From Lacibacter sp. H407 (GTDB lineage Bacteria > Bacteroidota > Bacteroidia > Chitinophagales > Chitinophagaceae): 64,000 nucleotides of DNA. The stretch spans positions 930,001 through 994,000 of the forward strand of contig NZ_JBBKTU010000001.1 of NCBI RefSeq assembly GCF_037892605.1, read 5' to 3'. Under the pieces are notes generated by a model. The model was not told the DNA's origin and ran no database searches. It saw only the letters and a program-made list of their open reading frames with translations. Below, piece after piece: positions 28,099-35,808 of this stretch. Each line of letters begins with the position of its first letter. Positions within the stretch are counted from its first letter, which is position 1. The position numbers and the translations under genes were made by a program.

Positions 28099-28135
28099 AT
28101 GGCTACAGACCTATCCATGAAAGAATGCATAAAAA

Positions 28136-28161
28136 AAGCGTTGCCATTACCGGCAACGCTT
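28136..28161 (-). terminator. Intrinsic terminator after the 155-residue secreted protein gene
   Basis: A perfect 10-bp stem (28136-28145 with 28152-28161, aagcgttgcc / ggcaacgctt), 6-nt loop, followed on the minus strand by a run of T. Confidence 0.88.
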
Positions 28162-28181
28162 ACGATGATTAAAAACCCGTT

Positions 28182-28649
28182 TTACTTCTTATCGCTACGA
28201 ACGAGGTCGAAAAACTTATTATCGCTCATGCCCAGCCAGATCATATCGATCTGATTAATGTCAAAAGCTTTATCAAAACAGATATACTGAATGTGGTTTT
28301 GTCCGGCTGGTACCGTCCACGTGCAGGCGAGGTCGCCATCTTTGGCCTGTGTGGTATAATTATAGAACATTTCGTTGTTCTTTAACTTGATATACACTTT
28401 ATAATCGCTCCATTTCAGGGGATCGGCTCCCTCCTGGTTAATGACCGCCATGCGGATCTTTGTGTAGCCGGTACCATCATCACGGGTAATAAATTCATTT
28501 TTTGTTACATACACACCAATCAGAAAATTAATGGTTTTGCTGGGGTTGGAGATGCTTTCATAATAATAATAGTCAGACTGGGCTTTTGCGGGGGCAGCCA
28601 TCATTATAGCTCCGCAAACAAGGGCGAGGAAAAGAAGTTTTTGTTTCAT
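28182..28649 (-). CDS. Small secreted protein of unknown function
   Basis: 155 residues from ATG 28649; an upstream ATG nine codons earlier would spoil the signal peptide. The signal ends about residue 23 (APAKAQ). The mature part begins with a Tyr cluster (SDYYYYES) and is beta-rich and polar, with one Cys pair candidate (ACTWTV, YICFDK). No family was recognised. The gene is monocistronic, with its own -7 box (28755-28762), a dyad near the expected transcript start and a good terminator. A periplasmic or surface role is likely. Confidence 0.75.
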   Translation of the reverse strand: MKQKLLFLALVCGAIMMAAPAKAQSDYYYYESISNPSKTINFLIGVYVTKNEFITRDDGTGYTKIRMAVINQEGADPLKWSDYKVYIKLKNNEMFYNYTTQAKDGDLACTWTVPAGQNHIQYICFDKAFDINQIDMIWLGMSDNKFFDLVRSDKK

Positions 28650-28730
28650 TTGATTGATTTTATTGGTTTGGGGCAACCTGATCTACCAGTAAAAACGAGG
28701 CAATGGTCGCAGCTCAACTTTCTGCAGGTA

Positions 28731-28762
28731 GTATCAATTGCTTTGTTGATACCTCAAATTTA
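28731..28762 (-). promoter_or_regulatory. Candidate promoter and dyad for the secreted-protein gene
   Basis: On the minus strand TAAATTTG (28762-28755) is a perfect -7 box. Directly downstream lies a 7-bp inverted repeat gtatcaa (28731-28737) / ttgatac (28746-28752), which would cover the transcript start. It could be an operator or a 5' mRNA hairpin. Confidence 0.45.
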
Positions 28763-28826
28763 CTTTGCATTAAAAACCCTTGCCATACCCACCAAACGGT
28801 ATTTTTAAAAAAAGACACAAACACAT

Positions 28827-28834
28827 TACATTTG
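28827..28834 (+). promoter_or_regulatory. -7 box four bases before the TetR start codon
   Basis: TACATTTG matches TAnnTTTG and is followed by ttac and the ATG at 28839, so a leaderless message is predicted. No TTTG is present at -33. A weak dyad ACAAA / TTTGT (28817-28821, 28831-28835) overlaps the box and could serve autoregulation. Confidence 0.45.
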
Positions 28835-28838
28835 TTAC

Positions 28839-29429
28839 ATGGGAAAACTGAAAGTGCCAAAGAATGGCAACCGCAAAGACCTCATTGTAAAAGCCGGCGC
28901 CGCCCTCTTCAGGGAAAAAGGTTTTGGTGCAGCCAGTATGAGAGACCTGGCTGAGAACCTTGGTATCGAAGCAGCCAGCTTGTACAACCACATCCGCTCC
29001 AAGAACGAGATTCTGGAATCGGTATGTTTTAATGTAGCCAATCGCTTTAACCTGCATTTGGATGAAATTGAAAGTGGCAGTTTGAGTCCGATCAAAAAGA
29101 TCGAGACGCTGCTTCGCTTTCATATCCAGCAGATGATCGACAACTACGAAGAAGTAATGGTGAGCGACAGAGAGTGGAAACACCTCGATGAGCCTTATCG
29201 CTCCAACTTCCACACGCAGCGTCGTAATTACAGGAAACGTTTTGCATTGATCATTGAAGAAGGAATGAAAAAAGGCGAGATCAAAAAAATTGATGCCCCA
29301 ACAGCAGTTGTTATTCTGCTTCATTCAGTAAGTGGCATTGAAAGCTGGCACCGTTCCACTGCCAAGATCAGTGGTCCTGAGCTGGAAGACAATATGGTGT
29401 TGATCATGATCGACGGGTTAAGAAAATAA
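28839..29429 (+). CDS. TetR-family regulator, probably of phenylacetate genes
   Basis: 196 residues. The N-terminal TetR DNA-binding domain is clear (AALFREKGFGAASMRDLAEN, IEAASLYNHIRSKNEILE). The C-terminal ligand domain is of the TetR_C type, with WHRSTAKISGPELEDNMV. It lies 220 bp before paaE in the same direction. A TetR-type repressor responding to phenylacetyl-CoA is known for paa genes in other bacteria, so control of this cluster is a reasonable inference from position. Confidence 0.85.
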   Translation: MGKLKVPKNGNRKDLIVKAGAALFREKGFGAASMRDLAENLGIEAASLYNHIRSKNEILESVCFNVANRFNLHLDEIESGSLSPIKKIETLLRFHIQQMIDNYEEVMVSDREWKHLDEPYRSNFHTQRRNYRKRFALIIEEGMKKGEIKKIDAPTAVVILLHSVSGIESWHRSTAKISGPELEDNMVLIMIDGLRK

Positions 29430-29469
29430 GATTGCTCCATTACTTCACATCAAGCTGATTGCTTTTCCA

Positions 29470-29581
29470 ATGAAATACCTGTTTTATACTTGCGCTGTGC
29501 CTTTCAGTTTTACTACCGAAGGCGCAAACAGACAGCCTTTTGCTGAAACAAACCATTCAGGAGTTGCTGAAAAATTATTAG
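29470..29581 (+). pseudogene. Possible remnant of a secreted-protein gene
   Basis: Between the TetR gene and paaE, the frame from 29474 reads NTCFILALCLSVLLPKAQTD and then SLLLKQTIQELLKNY before TAG. That is a convincing signal peptide plus the start of a helical domain. The ATG at 29470 is out of frame with it by a small deletion (ATGAAATACC where ATGAAAAATACC would restore the frame). The ATG frame itself is open for 48 codons with no recognisable product. This looks like a decayed gene start. Confidence 0.35.
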
Positions 29582-29649
29582 CGGATTGTTCAAATTGCAC
29601 AACAAAAGCTGCTTAAAAGAATAAAAAGGATTAATTTTTTGATTGCCAT

Positions 29650-30732
29650 ATGTCTATCCATTTCCATGCGTTGAAAGTGAAAGAGGTTAAGAAAGAAACC
29701 AGCGACTGTGTTTCTGTTTTGTTTGATGTGCCCGAAAATCTGAAAGAAGAATTCAACTTTACACAAGGACAAAGCCTTACCATGCGTGCCACCATCAATG
29801 GTGAAGAAGTAAGACGTACTTATTCCATTTGCAGTAGTCCATTAGAACATCAACTGAAAGTAGCCATCAAAAAAGTAGAGGGTGGTTTGTTTTCCAACTT
29901 TGCCAACGAGCAACTCAAGATGAATGATGTGATGGAAGTAATGACGCCCATCGGTCGTTTCTACACAACACTTGATGCAGCCAACAGAAAAAATTATGTG
30001 GCTTTTGCGGCAGGCAGCGGTATCACTCCTCTTCTTTCCATTATCAAAACAACCCTGGCAATTGAACCGGATAGTACGTTCACTTTGGTGTATGGAAACA
30101 AAACCCGTTCATCTATTATTTTCTTTGAAGAACTGGAAGGGTTGAAGAATAAATACATCAACCGGTTTAACCTCATTCATATTTTAAGCAGGGAAAAAAC
30201 AGATGCGGATCTGAATTTCGGCAGAATTACCAAAGACAAATGCAGCGATCTCTTCGACAAACTGCTGGATGTAAAAACAGCTGATGAGTTTTTCATTTGC
30301 GGACCGGAAGACATGATCTTTTCTGTAAAAGAATTTTTAGAAAGCAACGGCGTAGCTGAAAAGAAAATTCACTTTGAATTGTTTACTACACCGGGACAAA
30401 ATAAGAAGTCAGAGGTAAGAAGTACGAAGTACGAATCAAACGGCCCGCAAAGCAATATTACGGTTAAGTTAGATGGACGGAGTTTTGATTTCTCCATTCC
30501 GCTCAACAGCGATACAACCATTCTTGATGCTGCTATGCAACAAGGTGCCGATGTGCCTTATGCCTGCAAAGGCGGTGTATGCTGCACCTGCAAAGCCAAG
30601 CTATTGGAAGGTGAAGTAAAAATGGATGTTCATTGGGGTTTAGAGCAGGAGGAAATTGAACAGGGTTTTATTCTTACCTGTCAGGCCCACCCCACAACCG
30701 CAAACGTAACGGTTGATTTTGATGTGAAGTAA
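29650..30732 (+). CDS. paaE: Phenylacetyl-CoA epoxidase reductase subunit
   Basis: 360 residues, the usual length. Domains: FAD-binding barrel (1-105, RTYSICSSP), NAD-binding domain (about 110-245, AAGSGITPLLSI and FFICGPEDMI) and a C-terminal plant-type 2Fe-2S ferredoxin (about 265-360, ACKGGVCCTCKAKL, then LTCQAHP). It passes electrons from NADPH to the PaaAC oxygenase that makes the 1,2-epoxide of phenylacetyl-CoA. It is the first paa gene here, before paaABCD, an order often seen in Bacteroidota. Residues about 251-266 (NKKSEVRSTKYESNG), in the linker between the reductase and ferredoxin domains, look like translated repeat DNA. Confidence 0.95.
   Translation: MSIHFHALKVKEVKKETSDCVSVLFDVPENLKEEFNFTQGQSLTMRATINGEEVRRTYSICSSPLEHQLKVAIKKVEGGLFSNFANEQLKMNDVMEVMTPIGRFYTTLDAANRKNYVAFAAGSGITPLLSIIKTTLAIEPDSTFTLVYGNKTRSSIIFFEELEGLKNKYINRFNLIHILSREKTDADLNFGRITKDKCSDLFDKLLDVKTADEFFICGPEDMIFSVKEFLESNGVAEKKIHFELFTTPGQNKKSEVRSTKYESNGPQSNITVKLDGRSFDFSIPLNSDTTILDAAMQQGADVPYACKGGVCCTCKAKLLEGEVKMDVHWGLEQEEIEQGFILTCQAHPTTANVTVDFDVK
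30401..30440 (+). repeat. Dispersed repeat translated within the PaaE linker
   Basis: The stretch contains gtaagaagtacgaagtacga, a gtacga-type repeat related to that at 35641-35670. Its peptide SEVRSTKYE is atypical for the family and sits in the interdomain linker, where an in-frame insertion is tolerated. Confidence 0.5.
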
Positions 30733-30777
30733 GCACTCACATTTTAGCATGAGATAATCTGTACAAACAATAAACAA

Positions 30778-30818
30778 AAACCACAAACAGGCGTTAGTTT
30801 TGACTAAATTTGTGGTTT
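30778..30818 (+). promoter_or_regulatory. paaA promoter region with nested dyads
   Basis: Two perfect -7 boxes, TAGTTTTG (30795-30802) and TAAATTTG (30805-30812), lie 14-36 nt before the paaA ATG. They are enclosed by a perfect 10-bp inverted repeat aaaccacaaa (30778-30787) / tttgtggttt (30809-30818), with a second inner repeat ttagt / actaa (30794-30798, 30803-30807). This looks like a regulated promoter; the TetR protein upstream is the natural candidate. Confidence 0.55.
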
Positions 30819-30831
30819 CTAAAGCATTGTT

Positions 30832-31797
30832 ATGTCAGTACACGATTTTGAACAAGTATTTCAATCGAAGATCGATCAGGAAATAAAGATCGAGCCAAAG
30901 GAATGGATGCCCGATGCCTACCGGAAAACGAATATCCGGCAGATCAGTCAGCATGCGCACAGCGAAATTGTGGGTATGTTGCCCGAAGGCAACTGGATTT
31001 CCCGTGCTCCATCGCTCAAACGCAAGGCTATTCTGATGGCGAAGGTGCAGGATGAAGCCGGACATGGTTTGTACCTCTATTGTGCTGCTGAAACATTGGG
31101 CATGAGTCGTGAACAAATGATCGACGACCTGCACAGCGGCAAAGCCAAATACTCTTCCATCTTTAATTATCCCACTTTAACATGGGCCGATATGGGTGCC
31201 ATCGGTTGGTTGGTGGATGGCGCTGCCATTCTCAATCAGGTAATGTTGTGCCGCACCAGCTACGGACCATATGCCAGAGCGATGGTGCGAATTTGTAAAG
31301 AAGAAAGTTTTCATCAACGCCAGGGATTTGAATCGTTGCTTGTTTTATCAAAAGGAACCGATGAACAAAAAGCGATGTGCCAGGACGCCATCAACAGATG
31401 GTGGTGGCCGAGCCTGATGATGTTTGGACCTAAGGATAGTGAAAGCACCAACAGCGATCAAAGCATGAAGTGGAAGATCAAACGCAAAACAAATGATGAG
31501 CTGCGTCAGCAGTTTGTAGACATGGCGGTTGAACAGGTGAAATTGTTAGGTATGACCTTGCCCGATCCGGATTTGAAATGGAATGAAGAACGTGGTCATT
31601 ACGATTTTGGTGAAATTGACTGGAACGAATTCTGGAATGTGGTGAAAGGAAATGGTCCTTGTAACAAACAACGTTTAGAAGCACGCCGCAAAGCACACGA
31701 AGAAGGAAGATGGGTGCGTGAAGCAGCGGCAGCGCATGCGGAGAAACAAAAGGCCTCCCTAAATCCCTCCAAAGGAGGGACTTTGGCAGCAGCTTGA
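30832..31797 (+). CDS. paaA: Phenylacetyl-CoA epoxidase catalytic subunit A
   Basis: 321 residues. Di-iron oxygenase with [17 protein letters not shown] near residue 35-55, [20 protein letters not shown] (the E-x-x-H iron ligands) at about 70 and [16 protein letters not shown] at about 155. It is the catalytic subunit of the PaaABCE multicomponent oxygenase that epoxidises the ring of phenylacetyl-CoA. The C-terminal about 15 residues ([15 protein letters not shown]) are encoded by a dispersed repeat element and extend the protein beyond the family's normal end. It is followed by paaB after 18 bp. Confidence 0.96.
   Translation: MSVHDFEQVFQSKIDQEIKIEPKEWMPDAYRKTNIRQISQHAHSEIVGMLPEGNWISRAPSLKRKAILMAKVQDEAGHGLYLYCAAETLGMSREQMIDDLHSGKAKYSSIFNYPTLTWADMGAIGWLVDGAAILNQVMLCRTSYGPYARAMVRICKEESFHQRQGFESLLVLSKGTDEQKAMCQDAINRWWWPSLMMFGPKDSESTNSDQSMKWKIKRKTNDELRQQFVDMAVEQVKLLGMTLPDPDLKWNEERGHYDFGEIDWNEFWNVVKGNGPCNKQRLEARRKAHEEGRWVREAAAAHAEKQKASLNPSKGGTLAAA
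31752..31787 (+). repeat. Dispersed repeat forming the 3' end of paaA
   Basis: The sequence cctccctaaatccctccaaa followed by ggagggacttt is a common Bacteroidota intergenic repeat, with a tccctcc/ggaggga hairpin (31764-31770, 31774-31780). Here it is in frame inside paaA and encodes the [10 protein letters not shown] tail. The same hairpin may also trim transcription before paaB. Confidence 0.6.
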
Positions 31798-31815
31798 TTA
31801 ATCTTAAAATTTTGA

Positions 31816-32184
31816 ATGATGAACTTTCAGATAAGAAAATTTTATTACGGCGATATTCCTGAAGAAAAAGGAGGAGGCAGTAATTATCAGACACAAGCTG
31901 ATGCGGCCGCCTGGCCTTTGTGGGAAGTATTCATCCGCAGCAAGCAAGGTCTCGATCACAAACATGTGGGTAGTTTAAAAGCTGCTGATGCACAAATGGC
32001 CATTGAAAATGCACGTGATGTTTATACACGACGAATGGAAGGTGTAAGCATCTGGGTGGTTGAAAGCAATTACATTCATGCGAGTAATCCTGATGAAGCA
32101 GAAAGTTTATACGATCCTGCGAATGATAAAGTATACCGTCATCCTACTTTTTATGATTTGCCTGATGAGGTGAAGCATATGTGA
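31816..32184 (+). CDS. paaB: Phenylacetyl-CoA epoxidase subunit B
   Basis: 122 residues. The conserved core WPLWEVFIRSKQGLDHKHVG, then SLKAADAQMAIENARDVYTR and EGVSIWVVES, is typical of PaaB, a small structural subunit needed for the oxygenase complex. About 30 residues before WPLWEVF (MNFQIRKFYYGDIPEEKGGG and on) are not usual for the family; there is no in-frame ATG, GTG or TTG nearer the core, so the extension seems real. Two ATG codons stand at the start. It is 20 bp before paaC. Confidence 0.92.
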   Translation: MMNFQIRKFYYGDIPEEKGGGSNYQTQADAAAWPLWEVFIRSKQGLDHKHVGSLKAADAQMAIENARDVYTRRMEGVSIWVVESNYIHASNPDEAESLYDPANDKVYRHPTFYDLPDEVKHM

Positions 32185-32204
32185 TCTTAATTGATAATTT
32201 TTCA

Positions 32205-32942
32205 ATGGATAATTCTCTAATCAACTATACGCTACATTTAGCAGACACAACGCTTATTCTTTCTCAACGAAACAGTGAGTGGTGTGGACATGGACCAATA
32301 CTGGAACAGGATATTGCCATCACCAATATCTCATTGGACTTACTCGGGCAGGCAAGAAATTTTTATCAATACGCTGCTTCATTGATGAATGATGGATCAA
32401 CTGAAGATTCATTAGCCTATTTGAGAACAGAACGGGAGTTTAAAAATTTATTGCTTGTTGAACTGGAGAGTGGCGATTGGGGACAAAGCATCTTACGTCA
32501 ATTTCTCTTCAGCCAATTTCAACATTTACTGTTTCAACAACTGCAACAAAGCAGTAATGAACAGTTAGCAGCTATTGCAGCAAAAGCTATTAAAGAAACA
32601 ACCTATCACCTTCGTTGGAGCAGTGAATGGGTGATTCGTTTGGGCGATGGAACAGAAGAAAGTCATAAACGTATACTGCATGCCATTGATGAACTGTGGC
32701 GTTACACCGGCGAACTGTTTGAAGCAGCAGATTATGAAACAGCAATGGGCATTGACCTTGCTTCCATCAAACAATCATGGACAGAAAAAGTAACGGCAGT
32801 GTTTGATGAAGCAAAACTCCCTGTTCCTGAAAATGTATTTATGCAGTCGGGTGGTAAGAAAGGAATTCATACAGAACAACTCGGTTATATCTTAACAGAA
32901 TTACAATACCTGCAACGCACTTATCCGGGAGCAAAGTGGTAA
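32205..32942 (+). CDS. paaC: Phenylacetyl-CoA epoxidase structural subunit C
   Basis: 245 residues from ATG 32205; a GTG at 32181 would overlap paaB and adds no conserved sequence. Ferritin-like fold: QRNSEWCGHGPILEQDIAIT near the start and ETTYHLRWSSEWVIRLGDGT in the middle. PaaC resembles PaaA but lacks a working di-iron site and forms the core with it. Next to paaB and paaD in the usual order. A 64-bp gap with repeat DNA separates it from paaD. Confidence 0.94.
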   Translation: MDNSLINYTLHLADTTLILSQRNSEWCGHGPILEQDIAITNISLDLLGQARNFYQYAASLMNDGSTEDSLAYLRTEREFKNLLLVELESGDWGQSILRQFLFSQFQHLLFQQLQQSSNEQLAAIAAKAIKETTYHLRWSSEWVIRLGDGTEESHKRILHAIDELWRYTGELFEAADYETAMGIDLASIKQSWTEKVTAVFDEAKLPVPENVFMQSGGKKGIHTEQLGYILTELQYLQRTYPGAKW

Positions 32943-33006
32943 AGCCCCACCTCGAACTACGTTCCTTCCTTACAGGAACCCCGAAGGGGAGGGATAATTC
33001 AGCAAC
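32943..33006. repeat. Dispersed repeat between paaC and paaD
   Basis: The gap holds ccccacctcgaactacgttc, then a cccc-gaa-gggg hairpin, a composition very different from the flanking genes and of the kind seen in Bacteroidota dispersed elements. It may affect expression of paaD. Confidence 0.45.
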
Positions 33007-33525
33007 ATGAATAATATCGAACAACATATTGATGCTTCCGCAGCAGAACAAAAAATCTGGTCGATACTTGCAACAGTAGTTGATCCGGAAGTTCCTGTGT
33101 TAACGGTACTTGATTTGGGAATTGTTCGGGATGTAATAATTAATGCAAGTGAAGTTGAAGTGATCATCACTCCCACTTACACCGGTTGTCCTGCCATGGA
33201 TATGATTGCCATGAACATTCGTCTTGCATTAGCTGAGCAGGGATATAAACAGGTAAAAATTACGTCTGTACTTTCTCCTGCATGGACAACTGATTGGATG
33301 ACCGAAGCAGGAAAAGAAAAACTGAAACAATACGGCATCGCTCCTCCTAATCCCAAGCAACAGGTTTGTAACGATCAATTGTTTGCGGCAAATGAAGCGG
33401 TTCAATGTCCGCACTGCAACTCACATCACACGCACCGCATCAGCGAGTTTGGATCAACGGCCTGCAAAGCATTATATCAATGCGATGATTGCAAAGAGCC
33501 GTTCGATTACTTCAAATGCCATTGA
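33007..33525 (+). CDS. paaD: Phenylacetate pathway assembly protein PaaD (MIP18 family)
   Basis: 172 residues. The MIP18/DUF59 domain covers about 15-115 (VVDPEVPVLTVLDLGIVRDV, YTGCPAMDMI with the conserved Cys, PAWTTDWMTEAGKEKL). The C-terminal part has four Cys in a zinc-ribbon arrangement (CPHCNSHH, CDDCKEPF). PaaD is required for the oxygenase and probably helps iron-sulfur or di-iron assembly. It ends the paaEABCD block and is convergent with the sugar isomerase-like gene. Confidence 0.95.
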   Translation: MNNIEQHIDASAAEQKIWSILATVVDPEVPVLTVLDLGIVRDVIINASEVEVIITPTYTGCPAMDMIAMNIRLALAEQGYKQVKITSVLSPAWTTDWMTEAGKEKLKQYGIAPPNPKQQVCNDQLFAANEAVQCPHCNSHHTHRISEFGSTACKALYQCDDCKEPFDYFKCH

Positions 33526-33547
33526 GGATTTTAGATTTGGGATTTAC

Positions 33548-33596
33548 GATTGCAGATTGATTCTAAGTAATGCCAGCAAATCTGAAATCTGCAATC
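33548..33596. repeat. Inverted repeat between convergent genes, possible terminator
   Basis: Perfect 11-bp arms gattgcagatt (33548-33558) and aatctgcaatc (33586-33596) with a 27-nt loop fill the gap between paaD and the next convergent gene. There is no clear T-run. The surrounding gattttagatttgggattta is repeat-like. Confidence 0.55.
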
Positions 33597-33597
33597 A

Positions 33598-34512
33598 TCA
33601 GAAGCTATCTGCTTCACGATATGCTTTTATCAAAGCCAGCTCACCTTCTTTACCAGGCCCAGCATTACCATGTTCCATACCCATAATTCCTTTGAAGCCC
33701 TTCTTGTGAATATGTTTGAAGATGTTCCTGTAATTCATTTCACCGGTGCCGGGTTCTTTACGGCCGGGGTTATCACCGATCTGGAAATAAGCGGTTTCTT
33801 CCCAAACACGATCGATGGATGCAATGATGTTTCCTTCGTTGCGTTGCATGTGATACATATCAAACAAAAACTTGCACGACGGACTGTTCACTGCTTTACA
33901 GATCATATAGGTTTGATCAGTGCCACGTAAGAACAGATCATTGTTGTCGCTCAACGCTTCAAGCACCATGATCAAACCATGTGGCTGTAATATTTCAGCA
34001 CCTTTACGCAAAGCGGTGATCACATTTGCCGTTTGCAGATCGAGTGATAAACGACGATCATAATTTCCCGGTACAACGGTTAACCATTTTGCATTGCAAC
34101 GCTTGGCTACTTCTACTGCTGTTTTACAATCCTTCATCATCTTATCAATCCATTCTTGCTTGCCTGTTGTAAGCGATGTGATCCAATGCCAGTTATCAGA
34201 TGTAATGACAAACACACCCATACGCATACCCAGCTTTGCCAACAAATCACCAATCTTCTTTTGTTCATCTGCAGGGCGGCCCATCATACCATTGTCTTCA
34301 ATACTACGAAAGCCCTGATCATATGCCCAGCGGATCTGATCTAAAAAACTTTCGCCGCCATGATTTTTAAACATCCCTGCATGAAAAGCATAATCGAGTT
34401 GAAAAGGTTTTTCTGCTGCCTGAGTTTTATTTGATTCTGCTAACACACCTGCGCCTGTTACGGTTGCTGCACCTGCTAATACCGATTGTTGAAGAAATTG
34501 TCTGCGTTGCAT
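33598..34512 (-). CDS. Hydroxypyruvate isomerase-like TIM-barrel protein with Tat-type signal
   Basis: 304 residues. The start MQRRQFLQQSVLAGAATVTG is a twin-arginine export signal. The rest is a xylose isomerase-like/sugar phosphate epimerase barrel: GFRSIEDNG, GLIMVLEALSD (metal-binding Glu), FLFDMYHMQRNEGN (Asp-x-x-His), and GIMGMEHG near the end. Exported barrels of this type are common in Bacteroidota and are often found near Gfo/Idh oxidoreductases, as here. Substrate unknown, probably a sugar or hydroxy acid. It is convergent with paaD and lies within the interval that splits the paa genes. Confidence 0.85.
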   Translation of the reverse strand: MQRRQFLQQSVLAGAATVTGAGVLAESNKTQAAEKPFQLDYAFHAGMFKNHGGESFLDQIRWAYDQGFRSIEDNGMMGRPADEQKKIGDLLAKLGMRMGVFVITSDNWHWITSLTTGKQEWIDKMMKDCKTAVEVAKRCNAKWLTVVPGNYDRRLSLDLQTANVITALRKGAEILQPHGLIMVLEALSDNNDLFLRGTDQTYMICKAVNSPSCKFLFDMYHMQRNEGNIIASIDRVWEETAYFQIGDNPGRKEPGTGEMNYRNIFKHIHKKGFKGIMGMEHGNAGPGKEGELALIKAYREADSF

Positions 34513-34674
34513 AGTTGTTTGTTTGGGTTCTCAATTTAACGACTATGTTTCAATAATTAAGAACTCCATTTATCCGGCTGCGCAAACGGTTTCGCAGGCA
34601 AAAGAGGTACCATTCACATTTCGCTAACAAGTGTAACCATTAGTTTCAGTAATTTCCATGTTCCTATTTCAATC

Positions 34675-35637
34675 ATGAAGAAGTTATTATTATCTATTCC
34701 GTTTTTTGCAACGATTTTACTTGGTAAGAGTCAAACGGCCGATACATCATTCCGTACCTATCTGCAAGCTATTCCTTCCGGCAGTTTACAAAGCAAAATG
34801 ATCGCCATCCCTGCAGGATCATTTATGATGGGAAGCAGTGATGCCGACAAACTGAAAGAAGCAGATGAAACGCCGCAACGACAGGTGAAAGTAGATGCTT
34901 TCTGGATGGGAGCTTATGAAGTTACCTATGATGAGTTCAATGCTTTTTTCCTTGACGAATCAATCAGTCAAAATACAGTTGTTGATGCAGTAACAAGACC
35001 AAGCTCTCCTTATATTGATATGACATTGGGCATGGGCAAAGAAAGTGGCTTCCCTGCTAACAGCATGCAGCAATATGGTGCATTGATGTATTGCAAATGG
35101 TTGTATAAAAAAACAGGTGTGTTCTTTCGTTTGCCAACAGAAGCAGAATGGGAATATGCCTGTCGTGCTGGTGCAACAACTGCTTACCCGTTTGGCACAG
35201 ATACAAAACAATTAGAGAAGTTCGCATGGTTTAAAACCAACAGCGATAACCGTTATCATAAAGTTGGAGAGAAACAACCAAATGCATGGGGCTTGTATGA
35301 TATGTTGGGCAATGTTGGTGAATGGGTGTTAGATCAATACAGTGAAACGTATTTTACAACTATTGGTGATAAAGCAAGCAATCCATTGATTGAACCAACA
35401 GCACGTTACCCAAGAACAGTGAAAGGCGGCACTTACCAGGATGAAGCAAAGGAATTACGTAGTGCAAATCGCATTAAGTCTGATCCTGTATGGAACCGTC
35501 GTGATCCGCAGATACCAAGAAGCAAATGGTGGAATGCTGATGCGCCGTTTATTGGTTTTCGCATCATCCGTCCGTTGAAACAACCAAGTGCGGAAGAAGC
35601 AGAAGCATTTTTTCAAAAGTATTTCGGTGAAGACTGA
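34675..35637 (+). CDS. Secreted FGE/SUMF1-fold protein lacking the catalytic Cys pair
   Basis: 320 residues with a signal peptide (KKLLLSIPFFATILLGKS). The formylglycine-generating-enzyme fold is clear: MIAIPAGSFMMGSSDAD, VDAFWMGAYEVTYDEFNAFF, FRLPTEAEWEYACRAG, WGLYDMLGNVGEWVLDQYSE and FIGFRIIRP. At the place where true FGEs have two Cys after the GGS motif the sequence is KGGTYQDEAKELRSANR, with no Cys. So it is likely a structural or ligand-binding member, as in gliding-motility GldJ/GldK-type proteins, not a sulfatase activator. Neighbour of a Gfo/Idh gene on the same strand after a 171-bp repeat-containing gap. Confidence 0.85.
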   Translation: MKKLLLSIPFFATILLGKSQTADTSFRTYLQAIPSGSLQSKMIAIPAGSFMMGSSDADKLKEADETPQRQVKVDAFWMGAYEVTYDEFNAFFLDESISQNTVVDAVTRPSSPYIDMTLGMGKESGFPANSMQQYGALMYCKWLYKKTGVFFRLPTEAEWEYACRAGATTAYPFGTDTKQLEKFAWFKTNSDNRYHKVGEKQPNAWGLYDMLGNVGEWVLDQYSETYFTTIGDKASNPLIEPTARYPRTVKGGTYQDEAKELRSANRIKSDPVWNRRDPQIPRSKWWNADAPFIGFRIIRPLKQPSAEEAEAFFQKYFGED

Positions 35638-35640
35638 AGA

Positions 35641-35699
35641 AATGTACGAAGGAAGATGTACGATGTACGAACGCTCCGTCAGACGCCCTCGCCGGACGT
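35641..35699. repeat. Composite dispersed repeat incl. third copy of the asd-leader REP element
   Basis: A gtacga-type stretch (35643-35670) is followed by ccgtcagacgccctcgccgg (35676-35699), whose reverse complement differs from the asd-leader element at 23721-23744 at two or three positions. It lies between a plus-strand stop (35637) and the next start (35809). Confidence 0.65.
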
Positions 35700-35808
35700 G
35701 TAACATCAAGAGGTAAGGAATTGGGATTTAGGAATTGAAAGAACTTCAGTGTTTCTGAGGCTTAGTGATAAATTAAAATTATAAACTGTAAATATCTAAA
35801 CCATCTTC

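Noticed and set aside
29470-29616. 48-codon ORF as a real small gene
   Set aside because: The alternative frame has a much better signal-peptide pattern, so the ORF is more likely a product of a frameshifted remnant.
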